Of a stretch of DNA of 64,000 nucleotides, positions 13,601-25,229 are shown one piece after another. The stretch's first letter is position 1, and every line of letters starts with the position of its first letter. Source of the stretch: Cryptolaemus montrouzieri (Eukaryota > Arthropoda > Insecta > Coleoptera > Coccinellidae); the NCBI GenBank assembly GCA_013387265.2, contig JABFTP020000181.1, forward strand, positions 1-64,000, written 5' to 3'. The position numbers and the translations under genes were made by a program. The notes beneath the pieces are model-generated. The model ran no database searches. It saw only the letters and a list, made by a program, of their open reading frames with translations, and was not told where the DNA came from.

Positions 13601-16600
13601 CTGTATTTCTTTCCTCTTCAAAGTCTCTCATTAACTGAAATATCTCTTTTACATTCCTCTTGCCTCTACAAACGACTATTTTCACCGAGAATTTGAACCT
13701 GCATATTCTTCCGCCCCGTCGTTACGCCAAATTCTTCCGCTCTTTCCTGTAGATCTTTATTCCTGTTCAATACTCTCTAGCCTTTTTCTCGCATTTCACC
13801 TACTCACTACTTTCATTAGGCCAAGCTCTTAATTTTCCTCGTTTACTTACTTCTGCACTTCTGCCACATTTACCTTTCATATTTTATGCAGACCACTTCC
13901 TCCCAAACTTTCATTTGGCTTCGTTCTCTCATTTTATTGATTGGGATATTTCTCTGAAACGTTCCTGAGATTTTCCCAAGGCTCTCACCATTCACACTCT
14001 CCTCTTGCACATTTCTTGCACTTACTCTAGCAATGTGCTGTCGCACAGATCTAAACACTTTAATTCTCTACCATACAGCACTTTCTACGCTTGAGCTTTT
14101 GTCTCTCGTTTTAATATTTTTGCTATCCTTAGATCTTGCCTACCGTCAATTCATTTCTTGATTTTCACGCTCTCCCTCTTTGTTATTCCTGCTAATAAAT
14201 TCTTATTGTGCTTCTCATCTTCCTAGATCATTTTCCGCCTTCTCTTCTGTTCCTTCCTCACACTTCTCTGAAGAACTGTTCTTCCCACTCATTCTCTGTA
14301 TTTCTTTCCTCTTCAAAGTCTCTCATTAACTGAAATATCTCTTTTACATTCCTCTTGCCTCTACAAACGACTATTTTCACCGAGAATTTGAACCTGCATA
14401 TTCTTCCGCCCGTCGTTACGCCAAATTCTTCCGCTCTTTCCTGTAGATCTTTATTCCTGTTCAATACTCTCTAGCCTTTTTCTCGCATTTCACCTACTCA
14501 CTACTTTCATTAGGCCAAGCTCTTAATTTTCCTCGTTTACTTACTTCTGCACTTCTGCCACATTTACCTTTCATATTTTATGCAGACCACTTCCTCCCAA
14601 ACTTTCATTTGGCTTCGTTCTCTCATTTTATTGATTGGGATATTTCTCTGAAACGTTCCTGAGATTTTCCCAAGGCTCTCACCATTCACACTCTCCTCTT
14701 GCACATTTCTTGCACTTACTCTAGCAATGTGCTGTCGCACAGATCTAAACACTTTAATTCTCTACCATACAGCACTTTCTACGCTTGAGCTTTTGTCTCT
14801 CGTTTTAATATTTTTGCTATCCTTAGATCTTGCCCACCGTCAATTCATTTCTTGATTTTCATGCTCTCCTCTTTGTTATTCCTGCTAATAAATTCTTATT
14901 GTGCTTCCCATCTTCCTAGATCATTTTCCGCCTTCTCTTCTGTTCCTTCCTCACACTTCTCTGAAGAACTGTTCTTCCCCACTCATTCTCTGTATTTCTT
15001 TCCTCTTCAAAGTCTCTCATTAACTGAAATATCTCTTTTACATTCCTCTTGCCTCTACAAACGACTATTTTCACCGAGAATTTGAACCTGCATATTCTTC
15101 CGCCCCGTCGTTACGCCAAATTCTTCCGCTCTTTCCTGTAGATCTTTATTCCTGTTCAATACTCTCTAGCCTTTTTCTCGCATTTCACCTACTCACTACT
15201 TTCATTAGGCCAAGCTCTTAATTTTCCTCGTTTACTTACTTCTGCACTTCTGCCACATTTACCTTTCATATTTTATGCAGACCACTTCCTCCCAAACTTT
15301 CATTTGGCTTCGTTCTCTCATTTTATTGATTGGGATATTTCTCTGAAACGTTCCTGAGATTTTCCCAAGGCTCTCACCATTCACACTCTCCTCTTGCACA
15401 TTTCTTGCACTTACTCTAGCAATGTGCTGTCGCACAGATCTAAACACTTTAATTCTCTACCATACAGCACTTTCTACGCTTGAGCTTTTGTCTCTCGTTT
15501 TAATATTTTTGCTATCCTTAGATCTTGCCTACCGTCAATTCATTTCTTGATTTTCATGCTCTCCTCTTTGTTATTCCTGCTAATAAATTCTTATTGTGCT
15601 TCTCATCTTCCTAGATCATTTTCCGCCTTCTCTTCTGTTCCTTCCTCACACTTCTCTGAAGAACTGTTCTTCCCCACTCATTCTCTGTATTTCTTTCCTC
15701 TTCAAAGTCTCTCATTAACTGAAATATCTCTTTTACATTCCTCTTGCCTCTACAAACGACTATTTTCACCGAGAATTTGAACCTGCATATTCTTCCGCCC
15801 CGTCGTTACGCCAAATTCTTCCGCTCTTTCCTGTAGATCTTTATTCCTGTTCAATACTCTCTAGCCTTTTTCTCGCATTTCACCTACTCACTACTTTCAT
15901 TAGGCCAAGCTCTTAATTTTCCTCGTTTACTTACTTCTGCACTTCTGCCACATTTACCTTTCATATTTTATGCAGACCACTTCCTCCCAAACTTTCATTT
16001 GGCTTCGTTCTCTCATTTTATTGATTGGGATATTTCTCTGAAACGTTCCTGAGATTTTCCCAAGGCTCTCACCATTCACACTCTCCTCTTGCACATTTCT
16101 TGCACTTACTCTAGCAATGTGCTGTCGCACAGATCTAAACACTTTAATTCTCTACCATACAGCACTTTCTACGCTTGAGCTTTTGTCTCTCGTTTTAATA
16201 TTTTTGCTATCCTTAGATCTTGCCCACCGTCAATTCATTTCTTGATTTTCATGCTCTCCTCTTTGTTATTCCTGCTAATAAATTCTTATTGTGCTTCCCA
16301 TCTTCCTAGATCATTTTCCGCCTTCTCTTCTGTTCCTTCCTCACACTTCTCTGAAGAACTGTTCTTCCCCACTCATTCTCTGTATTTCTTTCCTCTTCAA
16401 AGTCTCTCATTAACTGAAATATCTCTTTTACATTCCTCTTGCCTCTACAAACGACTATTTTCACCGAGAATTTGAACCTGCATATTCTTCCGCCCCGTCG
16501 TTACGCCAAATTCTTCCGCTCTTTCCTGTAGATCTTTATTCCTGTTCAATACTCTCTAGCCTTTTTCTCGCATTTCACCTACTCACTACTTTCATTAGGC

Positions 16601-18040
16601 CAAGCTCTTAATTTTCCTCGTTTACTTACTTCTGCACTTCTGCCACATTTACCTTTCATATTTTATGCAGACCACTTCCTCCCAAACTTTCATTTGGCTT
16701 CGTTCTCTCATTTTATTGATTGGGATATTTCTCTGAAACGTTCCTGAGATTTTCCCAAGGCTCTCACCATTCACACTCTCCTCTTGCACATTTCTTGCAC
16801 TTACTCTAGCAATGTGCTGTCGCACAGATCTAAACACTTTAATTCTCTACCATACAGCACTTTCTACGCTTGAGCTTTTGTCTCTCGTTTTAATATTTTT
16901 GCTATCCTTAGATCTTGCCCACCGTCAATTCATTTCTTGATTCTCATGCTCTCCCTCTTTGTTATTCCTGCTAATAATTTCTTATTGTGCTTCCCATCTT
17001 CCTAGATCATTTTCCGCCTTCTCTTCTGTTCCTTCCTCACACTTCTCTGAAGAACTGTTCTTCTCTACTCATTCTCTGTATTTCTTTCCTCTTCAAAGTC
17101 TCTCATTAACTGAAATATCTCTTTTACATTCCTCTTGCCTCTACAAACGACTATTTTCACCGAGAATTTGAACCTGCATATTCTTCCGCCCCGTCGTTAC
17201 GCCAAATTCTTCCGCTCTTTCCTGTAGATCTTTATTCCTGTTCAATACTCTCTAGCCTTTTTCTCGCATTTCACCTACTCACTACTTTCATTAGGCCAAG
17301 CTCTTAATTTTCCTCGTTTACTTACTTCTGCACTTCTGCCACATTTACCTTTCATATTTTATGCAGACCACTTCCTCCCAAACTTTCATTTGGCTTCGTT
17401 CTCTCATTTTATTGATTGGGATATTTCTCTGAAACGTTCCTGAGATTTTCCCAAGGCTCTCACCATTCACACTCTCCTCTTGCACATTTCTTGCACTTAC
17501 TCTAGCAATGTGCTGTCGCACAGATCTAAACACTTTAATTCTCTACCATACAGCACTTTCTACGCTTGAGCTTTTGTCTCTCGTTTTAATATTTTTGCTA
17601 TCCTTAGATCTTGCCCACCGTCAATTCATTTCTTGATTCTCATGCTCTCCCTCTTTGTTATTCCTGCTAATAATTTCTTATTGTGCTTCCCATCTTCCTA
17701 GATCATTTTCCGCCTTCTCTTCTGTTCCTTCCTCACACTTCTCTGAAGAACTGTTCTTCCCTACTCATTCTCTGTATTTCTTTCCTCTTCAAAGTCTCTC
17801 ATTAACTGAAATATCTCTTTTACATTCCTCTTGCCTCTACAAACGACTATTTTCACCGAGAATTTGAACCTGCATATTCTTCCGCCCCGTCGTTACGCCA
17901 AATTCTTCCGCTCTTTCCTGTAGATCTTTATTCCTGTTCAATACTCTCTAGCCTTTTTCTCGCATTTCACCTACTCACTACTTTCATTAGGCCAAGCTCT
18001 TAATTTTCCTCGTTTACTTACTTCTGCACTTCTGCCACAT

Positions 18041-18925
18041 TTACCTTTCATATTTTAAGCAGACCACTTCCTCCCAAAGTTTCATTTGGCATCGTTCTCT
18101 CATTTTATTGATTGGGATATTTCTCTGAAACGTTCCTGAGATTTTCCCAAGGCTCTCACCATTCACACTCTCCTCTTGCACATTTCTTGCACTTACTCTA
18201 GCAATGTGCTGTCGCACAGATCTAAACACTTTAATTCTCTACCATACAGCACTTTCTACGCTTGAGCTTTTGTCTCTCGTTTTAATATTTTTGCTATCCT
18301 TAGATCTTGCCTACCGTCAATTCATTTCTTGATTTTCACGCTCTCCCTCTTTGTTATTCCTGCTAATAAATTCTTATTGTGCTTCTCATCTTCCTAGATC
18401 ATTTTCCGCCTTCTCTTCTGTTCCTTCCTCACACTTCTCTGAAGAACTGTTCTTCCCTACTCATTCTCTGTATTTCTTTCCTCTTCAAAGTCTCTCATTA
18501 ACTGAAATATCTCTTTTACATTCCTCTTGCCTCTACAAACGACTATTTTCACCGAGAATTTGAACCTGCATATTCTTCCGCCCTGTCGTTTCGCCAATTA
18601 CTTCCGCTCTTTCCTGTAGATCTTTATTCCTGTTCAATACTCTCTAGCCTTTTTCTCGCATTTCACCTACTCACTACTTTCATTAGGCCAAGCTCTTAAT
18701 TTTCCTCGTTTACTTACTTCTGCACTTCTGCCACATTTACCTTTCATATTTTAAGCAGACCACTTCCTCCCAAACTTTCATTTGGCATCGTTCTCTCATT
18801 TTATTGATTGGGATATTTCTCTGAAACGTTCCTGAGATTTTCCCAAGGCTCTCACCATTCACACTCTCCTCTTGCACATTTCTTGCACTTACTCTAGCAA
18901 TGTGCTGTCGCACAGATCTAAACAC
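18041..18925 (+). repeat. Two neighbouring divergent A monomers
   Basis: This stretch stands out from the surrounding array. Both copies read TTTTAAGCAG where most have TTTTATGCAG, and GGCATCGTT where most have GGCTTCGTT. The first also has CCCAAAGTTTC. Between them, at 18581-18606, a short tract departs from the A consensus towards the B-like form (CCCTGTCGTTTCGCC followed by AATTAC). The first copy at 657-845 also has TTTTAAGCAG. The pair looks like a recent two-unit duplication of a variant monomer. Confidence 0.75.
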
Positions 18926-21362
18926 TTTAATTCTCTACCATACAGCACTTTCTACGCTTGAGCTTTTGTCTCTCGTTTTAATATTTTTGCTATCCTTAGA
19001 TCTTGCCTACCGTCAATTCATTTCTTGATTTTCACGCTCTCCCTCTTTGTTATTCCTGCTAATAAATTCTTATTGTGCTTCTCATCTTCCTAGATCATTT
19101 TCCGCCTTCTCTTCTGTTCCTTCCTCACACTTCTCTGAAGAACTGTTCTTCCCTACTCATTCTCTGTATTTCTTTCCTCTTCAAAGTCTCTCATTAACTG
19201 AAATATCTCTTTTACATTCCTCTTGCCTCTACAAACGACTATTTTCACCGAGAATTTGAACCTGCATATTCTTCCGCCCCGTCGTTACGCCAAATTCTTC
19301 CGCTCTTTCCTGTAGATCTTTATTCCTGTTCAATACTCTCTAGCCTTTTTCTCGCATTTCACCTACTCACTACTTTCATTAGGCCAAGCTCTTAATTTTC
19401 CTCGTTTACTTACTTCTGCACTTCTGCCACATTTACCTTTCATATTTTATGCAGACCACTTCCTCCCAAACTTTCATTTGGCTTCGTTCTCTCATTTTAT
19501 TGATTGGGATATTTCTCTGAAACGTTCCTGAGATTTTCCCAAGGCTCTCACCATTCACACTCTCCTCTTGCACATTTCTTGCACTTACTCTAGCAATGTG
19601 CTGTCGCACAGATCTAAACACTTTAATTCTCTACCATACAGCACTTTCTACGCTTGAGCTTTTGTCTCTCGTTTTAATATTTTTGCTATCCTTAGATCTT
19701 GCCTACCGTCAATTCATTTCTTGATTTTCACGCTCTCCCTCTTTGTTATTCCTGGTAATAAATTCTTATTGTGCTTCTCATCTTCCTAGATCATTTTCCG
19801 CCTTCTCTTCTGTTCCTTCCTCACACTTCTCTGAAGAACTGTTCTTCCCCACTCATTCTCTGTATTTCTTTCCTCTTCAAAGTCTCTCATTAACTGAAAT
19901 ATCTCTTTTACATTCCTCTTGCCTCTACAAACGACTATTTTCACCGAGAATTTGAACCTGCATATTCTTCCGCCCCGTCGTTACGCCAAATTCTTCCGCT
20001 CTTTCCTGTAGATCTTTATTCCTGTTCAATACTCTCTAGCCTTTTTCTCGCATTTCACCTACTCACTACTTTCATTAGGCCAAGCTCTTAATTTTCCTCG
20101 TTTACTTACTTCTGCACTTCTGCCACATTTACCTTTCATATTTTATGCAGACCACTTCCTCCCAAACTTTCATTTGGCTTCGTTCTCTCATTTTATTGAT
20201 TGGGATATTTCTCTGAAACGTTCCTGAGATTTTCCCAAGGCTCTCACCATTCACACTCTCCTCTTGCACATTTCTTGCACTTACTCTAGCAATGTGCTGT
20301 CGCACAGATCTAAACACTTTAATTCTCTACCATACAGCACTTTCTACGCTTGAGCTTTTGTCTCTCGTTTTGATATTTTTGCTATCCTTAGATCTTGCCC
20401 ACCGTCAATTCATTTCTTGATTCTCATGCTCTCCCTTTTTGTTATTCCTGCTAATAATTTCTTATTGTGCTTCCCATCTTCCTAGATCATTTTCCGCCTT
20501 CTATTCTGTTCCTTCCTCACACTTCTCTGAAGAACTGTTCTTCCCCACTCATTCTCTGTATTTCTTTCCTCTTCAAAGTCTCTCATTAACTGAAATATCT
20601 CTTTTACATTCCTCTTGCCTCTACAAACGACTATTTTCACCGAGAATTTGAACCTGCATATTCTTCCGCCCCGTCGTTACGCCAAATTCTTCCGCTCTTT
20701 CCTGTAGATCTTTATTCCTGTTCAATACTCTCTAGCCTTTTTCTCGCATTTCACCTACTCACTACTTTCATTAGGCCAAGCTCTTAATTTTCCTCGTTTA
20801 CTTACTTCTGCACTTCTGCCACATTTACCTTTCATATTTTATGCAGACCACTTCCTCCCAAACTTTCATTTGGCTTCGTTCTCTCATTTTATTGATTGGG
20901 ATATTTCTCTGAAACGTTCCTGAGATTTTCCCAAGGCTTTCACCATTCACACTCTCCTCTTGCACATTTCTTGCACTTACTCTAGCAATGTGCTGTCGCA
21001 CAGATCTAAACACTTTAATTCTCTACCATACAGCACTTTCTACGCTTGAGCTTTTGTCTCTCGTTTCAATATTTTTGCTATCCTTAGATCTTGCCCACCG
21101 TCAATTCATTTCTTGATTCTCATGCTCGTTTCTATGAAACAGTTTCCCAAGATTAACTCGAGGATCTCACAATTCACATTCCCCTCTTGTACATTTCCCG
21201 CACGTTCCCAATCAATGTGCTATCACACAGTTCTAAACAATTAGGTCCCTTTCATACAGCACTTTCTAAGTTCATGTTTCTGTCTCATCCTACCCATCTA
21301 GCTAGGACACTTCACCCTCATATAACTGAGACTGCATGTTCAAGTATATGAAGTGTAAATAA

Positions 21363-21782
21363 GAGCTTTTCAAAGATATCACGATGGTAAACTTTCTGGA
21401 AAGGGGTATACGTGGAGGAATATGCCAATGTTCCAAGAAATATTCTGGAAGTATTAACAAATATATGATTGACTTAAACCCTCAAATTCCTACAAAATAC
21501 ACGCTCTTTACTGACACTAATAATCTCTATGGCTGTGCAATGAGTCAAAGTCCTCCCTATGGTGGCTTTGAATTTGGTGATACTGACTTTTACTTTACTA
21601 CGATTCCCGATGAAAATCCAGTTGGTTATTTTCAGGAGGTAAATTTTGAATATCCCAAACATATTCATGATCGTCACAGTGATAAACCCTTCTGTCCTGA
21701 AACTCGTACTCCACCAATTTCCAAACAGAAAAAATTACTCACAACTCTATATGGTAAGGAATCTCTTTGTTATTCTTCCTAA
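21363..21782 (+). pseudogene. PolB fragment, forward copy (Polinton/Maverick-like DNA polymerase B)
   Basis: The open frame runs from just after a TAA at 21360 to a stop ending at 21782, with the first ATG at 21384 (132 codons from there). Counting from that Met, residues 8-13 are GIRGGI, the conserved segment near the exonuclease/polymerase junction. DTNNLYG at 44-50 is motif A, with the metal-binding Asp at 44. GYFQEVNFEYP at 81-91, followed by a His/Asp-rich stretch, is typical of Polinton-type PolB. The seven codons before the ATG also fit the family (ending KDIT), so the ATG is probably not a real start. Similarity fades near residue 125, and the last codons are shared satellite sequence. 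The exonuclease domain and motifs B and C are absent, so it is non-functional. This copy has Pro57 where other copies and the family have Leu, plus Gly22 and Phe71. Confidence 0.9.
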
Positions 21783-22290
21783 TAAATTCTTATTGCGCTT
21801 CTCATTTCCTAGATCATTTCCGCCTTTTCCTTCTGTTCCTACTTCACACTTTGCTGAAGAACTGTTATTCCGTACTCAATCTCTGTCTTTCTTACCTCAT
21901 CAACGTCTCTCATTACCTGCAATATCCCTTTCGTATTCCTTTCGCCTTAACAAACGACTTTTCTCACTGTGAATTTGAATCTGCATATTCTTCCGCCCTG
22001 TCGTTTCGCCAACTACTTCCGCTATTCCCTGTAGTTCTTTATACCTGTTCTATACTCTCTAGGCATTTCCTCACATTTCAACTACTAACTTTTACCTCTA
22101 GGCCCATTTCCTCATTTTTCTCGTTTACTGGCTTCTGAATTTCTCTGCCGCATTTTGGTTCCGTTTTCAATGCATACCACTTCCTCCCAAACTCTCATTT
22201 GGTATTTTTCTCTCATTTTGTTGATCGGAATGTTTCTATGAAACAGTTTCACAAGATTAACTCGAGGATCTCACCATTCACATTCCCCAC
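21783..22290 (+). repeat. PolB-free part of B, homologous to A
   Basis: This stretch downstream of the polymerase piece aligns along its length with A. Examples are TCTGTTCCTACTTCACAC against TCTGTTCCTTCCTCACAC, and CCGCCCTGTCGTTTCGCC against CCGCCCCGTCGTTACGCC. Many substitutions and small indels separate the families, so A and B diverged well before the recent copying of each. No gene is visible. The short open frames here differ from those at the matching positions in A. Confidence 0.85.
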
Positions 22291-22508
22291 TTGCACATTT
22301 CCTGCACGTTCCTAATCAATGTGCTATCACACAGTTCAAAACAATTAGGTCCCTTTCATACAGCACTTTCTAAGTTCATGTTTCTGTCTTATCTGACCCA
22401 TCTAGCTAGGACACTTTACCCTCATATAACTGAGACTGCATGTTCAAGTATAAGAAGTGTAAATAAGAGCTTATCAAAGATATCACGATGGTAAACTTTC
22501 TGGAAAGG

Positions 22509-23101
22509 GCTATCCTTAGATCTTGCCCACCGTCAATTTATTTCTTGATTCTCATGCTCTCCCTCTTTGTTATTCCTGCTAATAAATTCTTATTGTGCTT
22601 CTCATCTTCCTAGATCATTTTCCGCCTTCTCTTCTGTTCCTTCCTCACACTTCTCTGAAGAACTGTTCTTCCCTACTCATTCTCTGTATTTCTTTCCTCT
22701 TCAAAGTCTCTCATTAACAGAAATATCTCTTTTACATTCCTCTTGCCTCTACAAACGACTAATTTCACCGAGAATTCGAACCTGCATATTCTTCCGCCCC
22801 GTCGTTTCGCCAACTACTTACGCTATTCCCTGTAGTTCTTTATACCTGTTCTATACTCGCTAGGCTTTTCCTCACATTTCAACTACTGACTTTTACCTCT
22901 AGTCCCATTTCCTCATTTTTCTCGTTTACTGGCTTCTGAATTTCTCTGCCGCATTTTGGTTCCGTTTTCAATGCATTAGACTTCCTCCCAAACTCTCAGT
23001 TGGTATTTTACTCTCATTTTGTTGATCGGAATGTTTCTATGAAACAGTTTCCCAAGATTAACTCGAGGATCTCACCATTCACAATCCCCTCTTGCACATT
23101 T
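22509..23101 (+). repeat. A/B chimeric repeat unit
   Basis: From CTATCCTTAG the sequence is family A, entering at the A-specific 68-bp stretch and continuing through the shared region to about 22800. It then switches to B-type bases (GTCGTTTCGCCAACTACTT) and stays B-like until orientation flips after 23101. The A-to-B switch lies in homologous sequence, as unequal crossing-over or conversion would give. The B-to-A switch at 22508 joins non-matching sequences and looks like an end-joining junction. Confidence 0.85.
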
Positions 23102-23252
23102 ATGAATGAAAGGGACCTAATTGTTTTGAACTGTGTGATAGCACATTGATTGGGAACATGCGGGAAATGTGCAAGAGGGGATTGTGAATGGTGAGATCCT
23201 CGAGTTAATCTTGGGAAACTGTTTCATAGAAACATTCCGATCAACAAAATGA
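23014..23252. repeat. Fold-back: perfect 88-bp inverted repeat with 63-bp spacer
   Basis: Bases 23014-23101 are the exact reverse complement of 23165-23252, separated by 23102-23164. This is where forward repeats meet reverse repeats head to head. Both arms carry the rare variant GGGATTGTGAATGG (as CACAATCCCC on the left), while ordinary B units read GGGAATGTGAATGG. One arm was therefore probably copied from the other, as in a replication template switch or fold-back repair. The arms could extrude as a hairpin. An assembly join inside a repeat is the main alternative. Confidence 0.9.
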
Positions 23253-23353
23253 TTGGGAACTTGCGGGAAATGTGCAAGAGGGGAATGTGAATGGTGAGAT
23301 CCTCGAGTTAATCTTGGGAAACTGTTTCATAGAAACATTCCGATCAACAAAAT
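23148..23353 (-). repeat. 103-bp tandem duplication within B (first occurrence)
   Basis: Bases 23148-23250 repeat as 23251-23353, with two visible differences (ACATG/ACTTG and GGATTG/GGAATG). The join is AAAATGATTGGG. It combines AAAATGAGAG from the end of the segment with CATTGATTGGG from its start, sharing TGA, a short microhomology. Ordinary B units have one copy. Confidence 0.9.
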
Positions 23354-23782
23354 GAGAGAAAAATCCCAAATTAGAGTTTGGGAGGAAGTGGTATGCATTG
23401 AAAACGGAACCAAAATGCGGCAGAGAAATTCAGAAGCCAGTAAACGAGAAAAATGAGGAAATGGGCCTAGAGGTAAAAGTTAGTAGTTGAAATGTGAGGA
23501 AATGCCTAGAGAGTATAGAACAGGTATAAAGAACTACAGGGAATAGCGGAAGTAGTTGGCGAAACGACAGGGCGGAAGAATGTGCAGGTTCAAATTCTCA
23601 GTGATAAAATTCGTTTGTTAAGGCGAAAGGAATACGAAAGGGATATTGCAAGTAATAAGAGACGTTGATGAGTTAAAGACAGAGATTGAGTACGGAATAA
23701 CAGTTCTTCAGCAAAGTGTGAAGTAGGAACAGAAGGCAAAGGCCGAAATGATCTAGGAAATGAGAAGCGCAATAAGAATTTA

Positions 23783-24181
23783 TTAGGAAGAATAACAAAG
23801 AGATTCCTTACCATATAGAGTCGTGAGTAATTTTTTCTGTTTGGAAATTGGTGGAGTACGAGTTTCAGGACAGAAGGGTTTATCACTGTGACGATCATGA
23901 ATAAGTTTGGGATATTCAAAGTTTACCTCCTGAAAATAACCAACTGGATTTTCATCGGGAATCGTAGTAACGTAAAAGTCAGTATCACCAAATTCAAAGC
24001 CACCATAGGGAAGACTTTGACTCATTGCACAGCCATAGAGATTATTAGTGTCAGTAAAGAGCGTGTATTTTGTAGGAATTTGAGGGTTTAATTCAATCAT
24101 ATATTTGTTAATACTTTCAGAATATTTCTTGGAACATTGGCATATTCCTCCACGTATACCCCTTTCCAGAAAGTTTACCAT
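23783..24181 (-). pseudogene. PolB fragment, reverse copy 1
   Basis: An unbroken 132-codon frame with motif A (DTNNLYG) and GIRGGI intact. It differs from the common reverse type by Glu30 instead of Asp, shared with reverse copy 3, and Leu93 instead of His. It is the first polymerase piece after the fold-back and the proximal member of the 2252-bp higher-order unit. Confidence 0.88.
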
Positions 24182-24440
24182 CGTGATATCTTTGATAAGC
24201 TTTTATTTACACTTCATATACTTGAACATGCAGTCTCAGTTATATGAGGGTAAAGTGTCCTAGCTAGATGGGTCAGATGAAACAGGAACATGAACTTAGA
24301 AAGTGCTGTATGAAAGGGACCTAGTTGTTTTGAACTGTGTGATAGCACATGGATTGGGAACTTGCGGGAAATGTGCAAGAGGGGAATGTGAATGGTGAGA
24401 TCCTCGAGTTAATCTTGGGAAACTGTTTCATAGAAACATT

Positions 24441-24917
24441 CTACTTGAAAGAGCGGAGGTAATTGGCGGAACGACAGGGCGGAAGAATATACAGTTTCAA
24501 ATTCTTGGTGAAAAAAGTCGTTTGTAGAGGCAAAAGGAATGTAAAAGAGATATTTCAGTTAATGCAAGACTCTGAAGAGGAAAGAAATACAGAGAATGAG
24601 TAGGGAAGAACAGTTCTTCAGAGAAGTGTGAGGAAGGATCAGAAGAGAAGGCGAAAAATGATCTAGGAAGATGAGAAGCACAATAAGAATTTATTAGCAG
24701 AAATAACAAAGAGGGAGAGCATGAGAATCAAGAAAGGAATTGACGGTAGGCAAAATCTAAGAATAGCATAAATATTAAATCGAGAGACAAAAGCTCAAGC
24801 GTAGAAAGAGCTGTATGGTAGAGAATTAAAGTGTTTAGATCTGTGCGACAGCACATTGCTAGTTAAGTGCTAGAAATGTGCAAGAGGAGAGTGTGAATGG
24901 TGAGAGACTTGGGAAAA
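24441..24917 (-). repeat. Reversed fragment of a divergent family A monomer (A')
   Basis: This is reverse-complement A from the CCGCTCTTTC region back to the TTTTCCCAAG region, about 477 bp, embedded in B. It has many differences from array A: its forward reading gives CACCAAGAAT, CCCTGTCGTTCCGCC with AATTAC, and a changed A-specific stretch. One of the three AGATCT sites is kept (near 24837) and the one in the A-specific stretch is lost. Both ends are abrupt. The left join follows GAAACATT, and the right join lies within GAAAATGAGATGGG, where the next PolB copy is cut. Confidence 0.88.
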
Positions 24918-24923
24918 TGAGAT

Positions 24924-25229
24924 GGGTTTATCACTGTGACGATCATGAATATGTTTGGGATATTCAAAGTTTACCTCCTGAAAATAACCAACAGGATTTT
25001 CATCGAGAATCGTAGTAACGTAAAAGTCAGTATCACCAAATTCAAAGCCACCATAGGGAAGACTTTGACTCATTGCACAGCCATAGAGATTATTAGTGTC
25101 AGTAAAGAGCGTGTATTTTGTAGGAATTTGAGGGTTTAAGTCAATCATATATTTGTTAATACTTTCAGAATATTTCTTGGAACATTGGCATATTCCTCCA
25201 CGTATACCCCTTTCCAGAAAGTTTACCAT
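24924..25229 (-). pseudogene. PolB fragment, reverse copy 2, truncated
   Basis: The frame is normal from Met to about residue 102 (HDRHSDKP). It then runs into the A' fragment, which adds about 17 unrelated codons before a stop at 24870. Motif A is intact. Leu75 replaces the Pro of other copies. The A' insertion or recombination event removed the last roughly 30 codons and the distal part of the unit. Confidence 0.88.

Larger units (their letters stand above)
1..21127 (+). repeat. Left satellite array, family A (695-696 bp monomer, forward)
   Basis: Thirty complete head-to-tail monomers plus a 264-bp partial one. Starts, set at TTTCATTTGGCTTCG, lie at 1, 696, 1391, 2087, 2781, 3476, 4171, 4867, 5562, 6257, 6952, 7648, 8343, 9039, 9735, 10432, 11128, 11824, 12518, 13214, 13909, 14603, 15298, 15993, 16688, 17384, 18080, 18776, 19472, 20168 and 20864. 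Copies differ by only a few substitutions and 1-2 bp indels. The 695/696 difference comes mostly from one C in CTCTCC(C)TCTTTG. Monomer types are mixed: some read TTCTCATGCTC and others TTTTCACGCTC, and some read CCCACCGTC and others CCTACCGTC, with the second forms commoner after about 11.4 kb. The strand is pyrimidine-rich (about 70% C+T by hand count over the first 120 bases). I see no gene here. Confidence 0.98.
21128..22508 (+). repeat. Forward family B units (about 1.3 copies)
   Basis: The A array breaks off after CATGCTC and continues with GTTTCTATGAAACAG, which is family B. The segment runs through the PolB fragment, the shared downstream region and the start of a second unit. It stops a few codons into the second PolB fragment (GGAAAGGG followed by CTATCC). 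This is the only B DNA in the window with the same orientation as the flanking A arrays, apart from the end of the next chimeric unit. Relative to B consensus, it differs at several bases across the PolB piece. Confidence 0.9.
23102..24440 (-). repeat. First reverse B unit and beginning of the next
   Basis: The region starts inside B at ATGAAAGGGACC and runs through the 103-bp duplication, the PolB-free part, a PolB fragment and the distal part of the unit. It breaks at about 24440, where B gives way to a reversed divergent A fragment. From here to 44128, repeats are inverted relative to the outer arrays and the plus strand is purine-rich. Confidence 0.9.

Noticed and set aside
1..21127. CRISPR-like array because of regular repeats
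   Set aside because: The whole 695-bp unit repeats with no unique spacers; it is an ordinary tandem satellite.
21750..21762. Splice-donor-like GGTAAGG at the end of the PolB fragment
   Set aside because: A short match at a rearrangement breakpoint, with no supporting acceptor or exon evidence.
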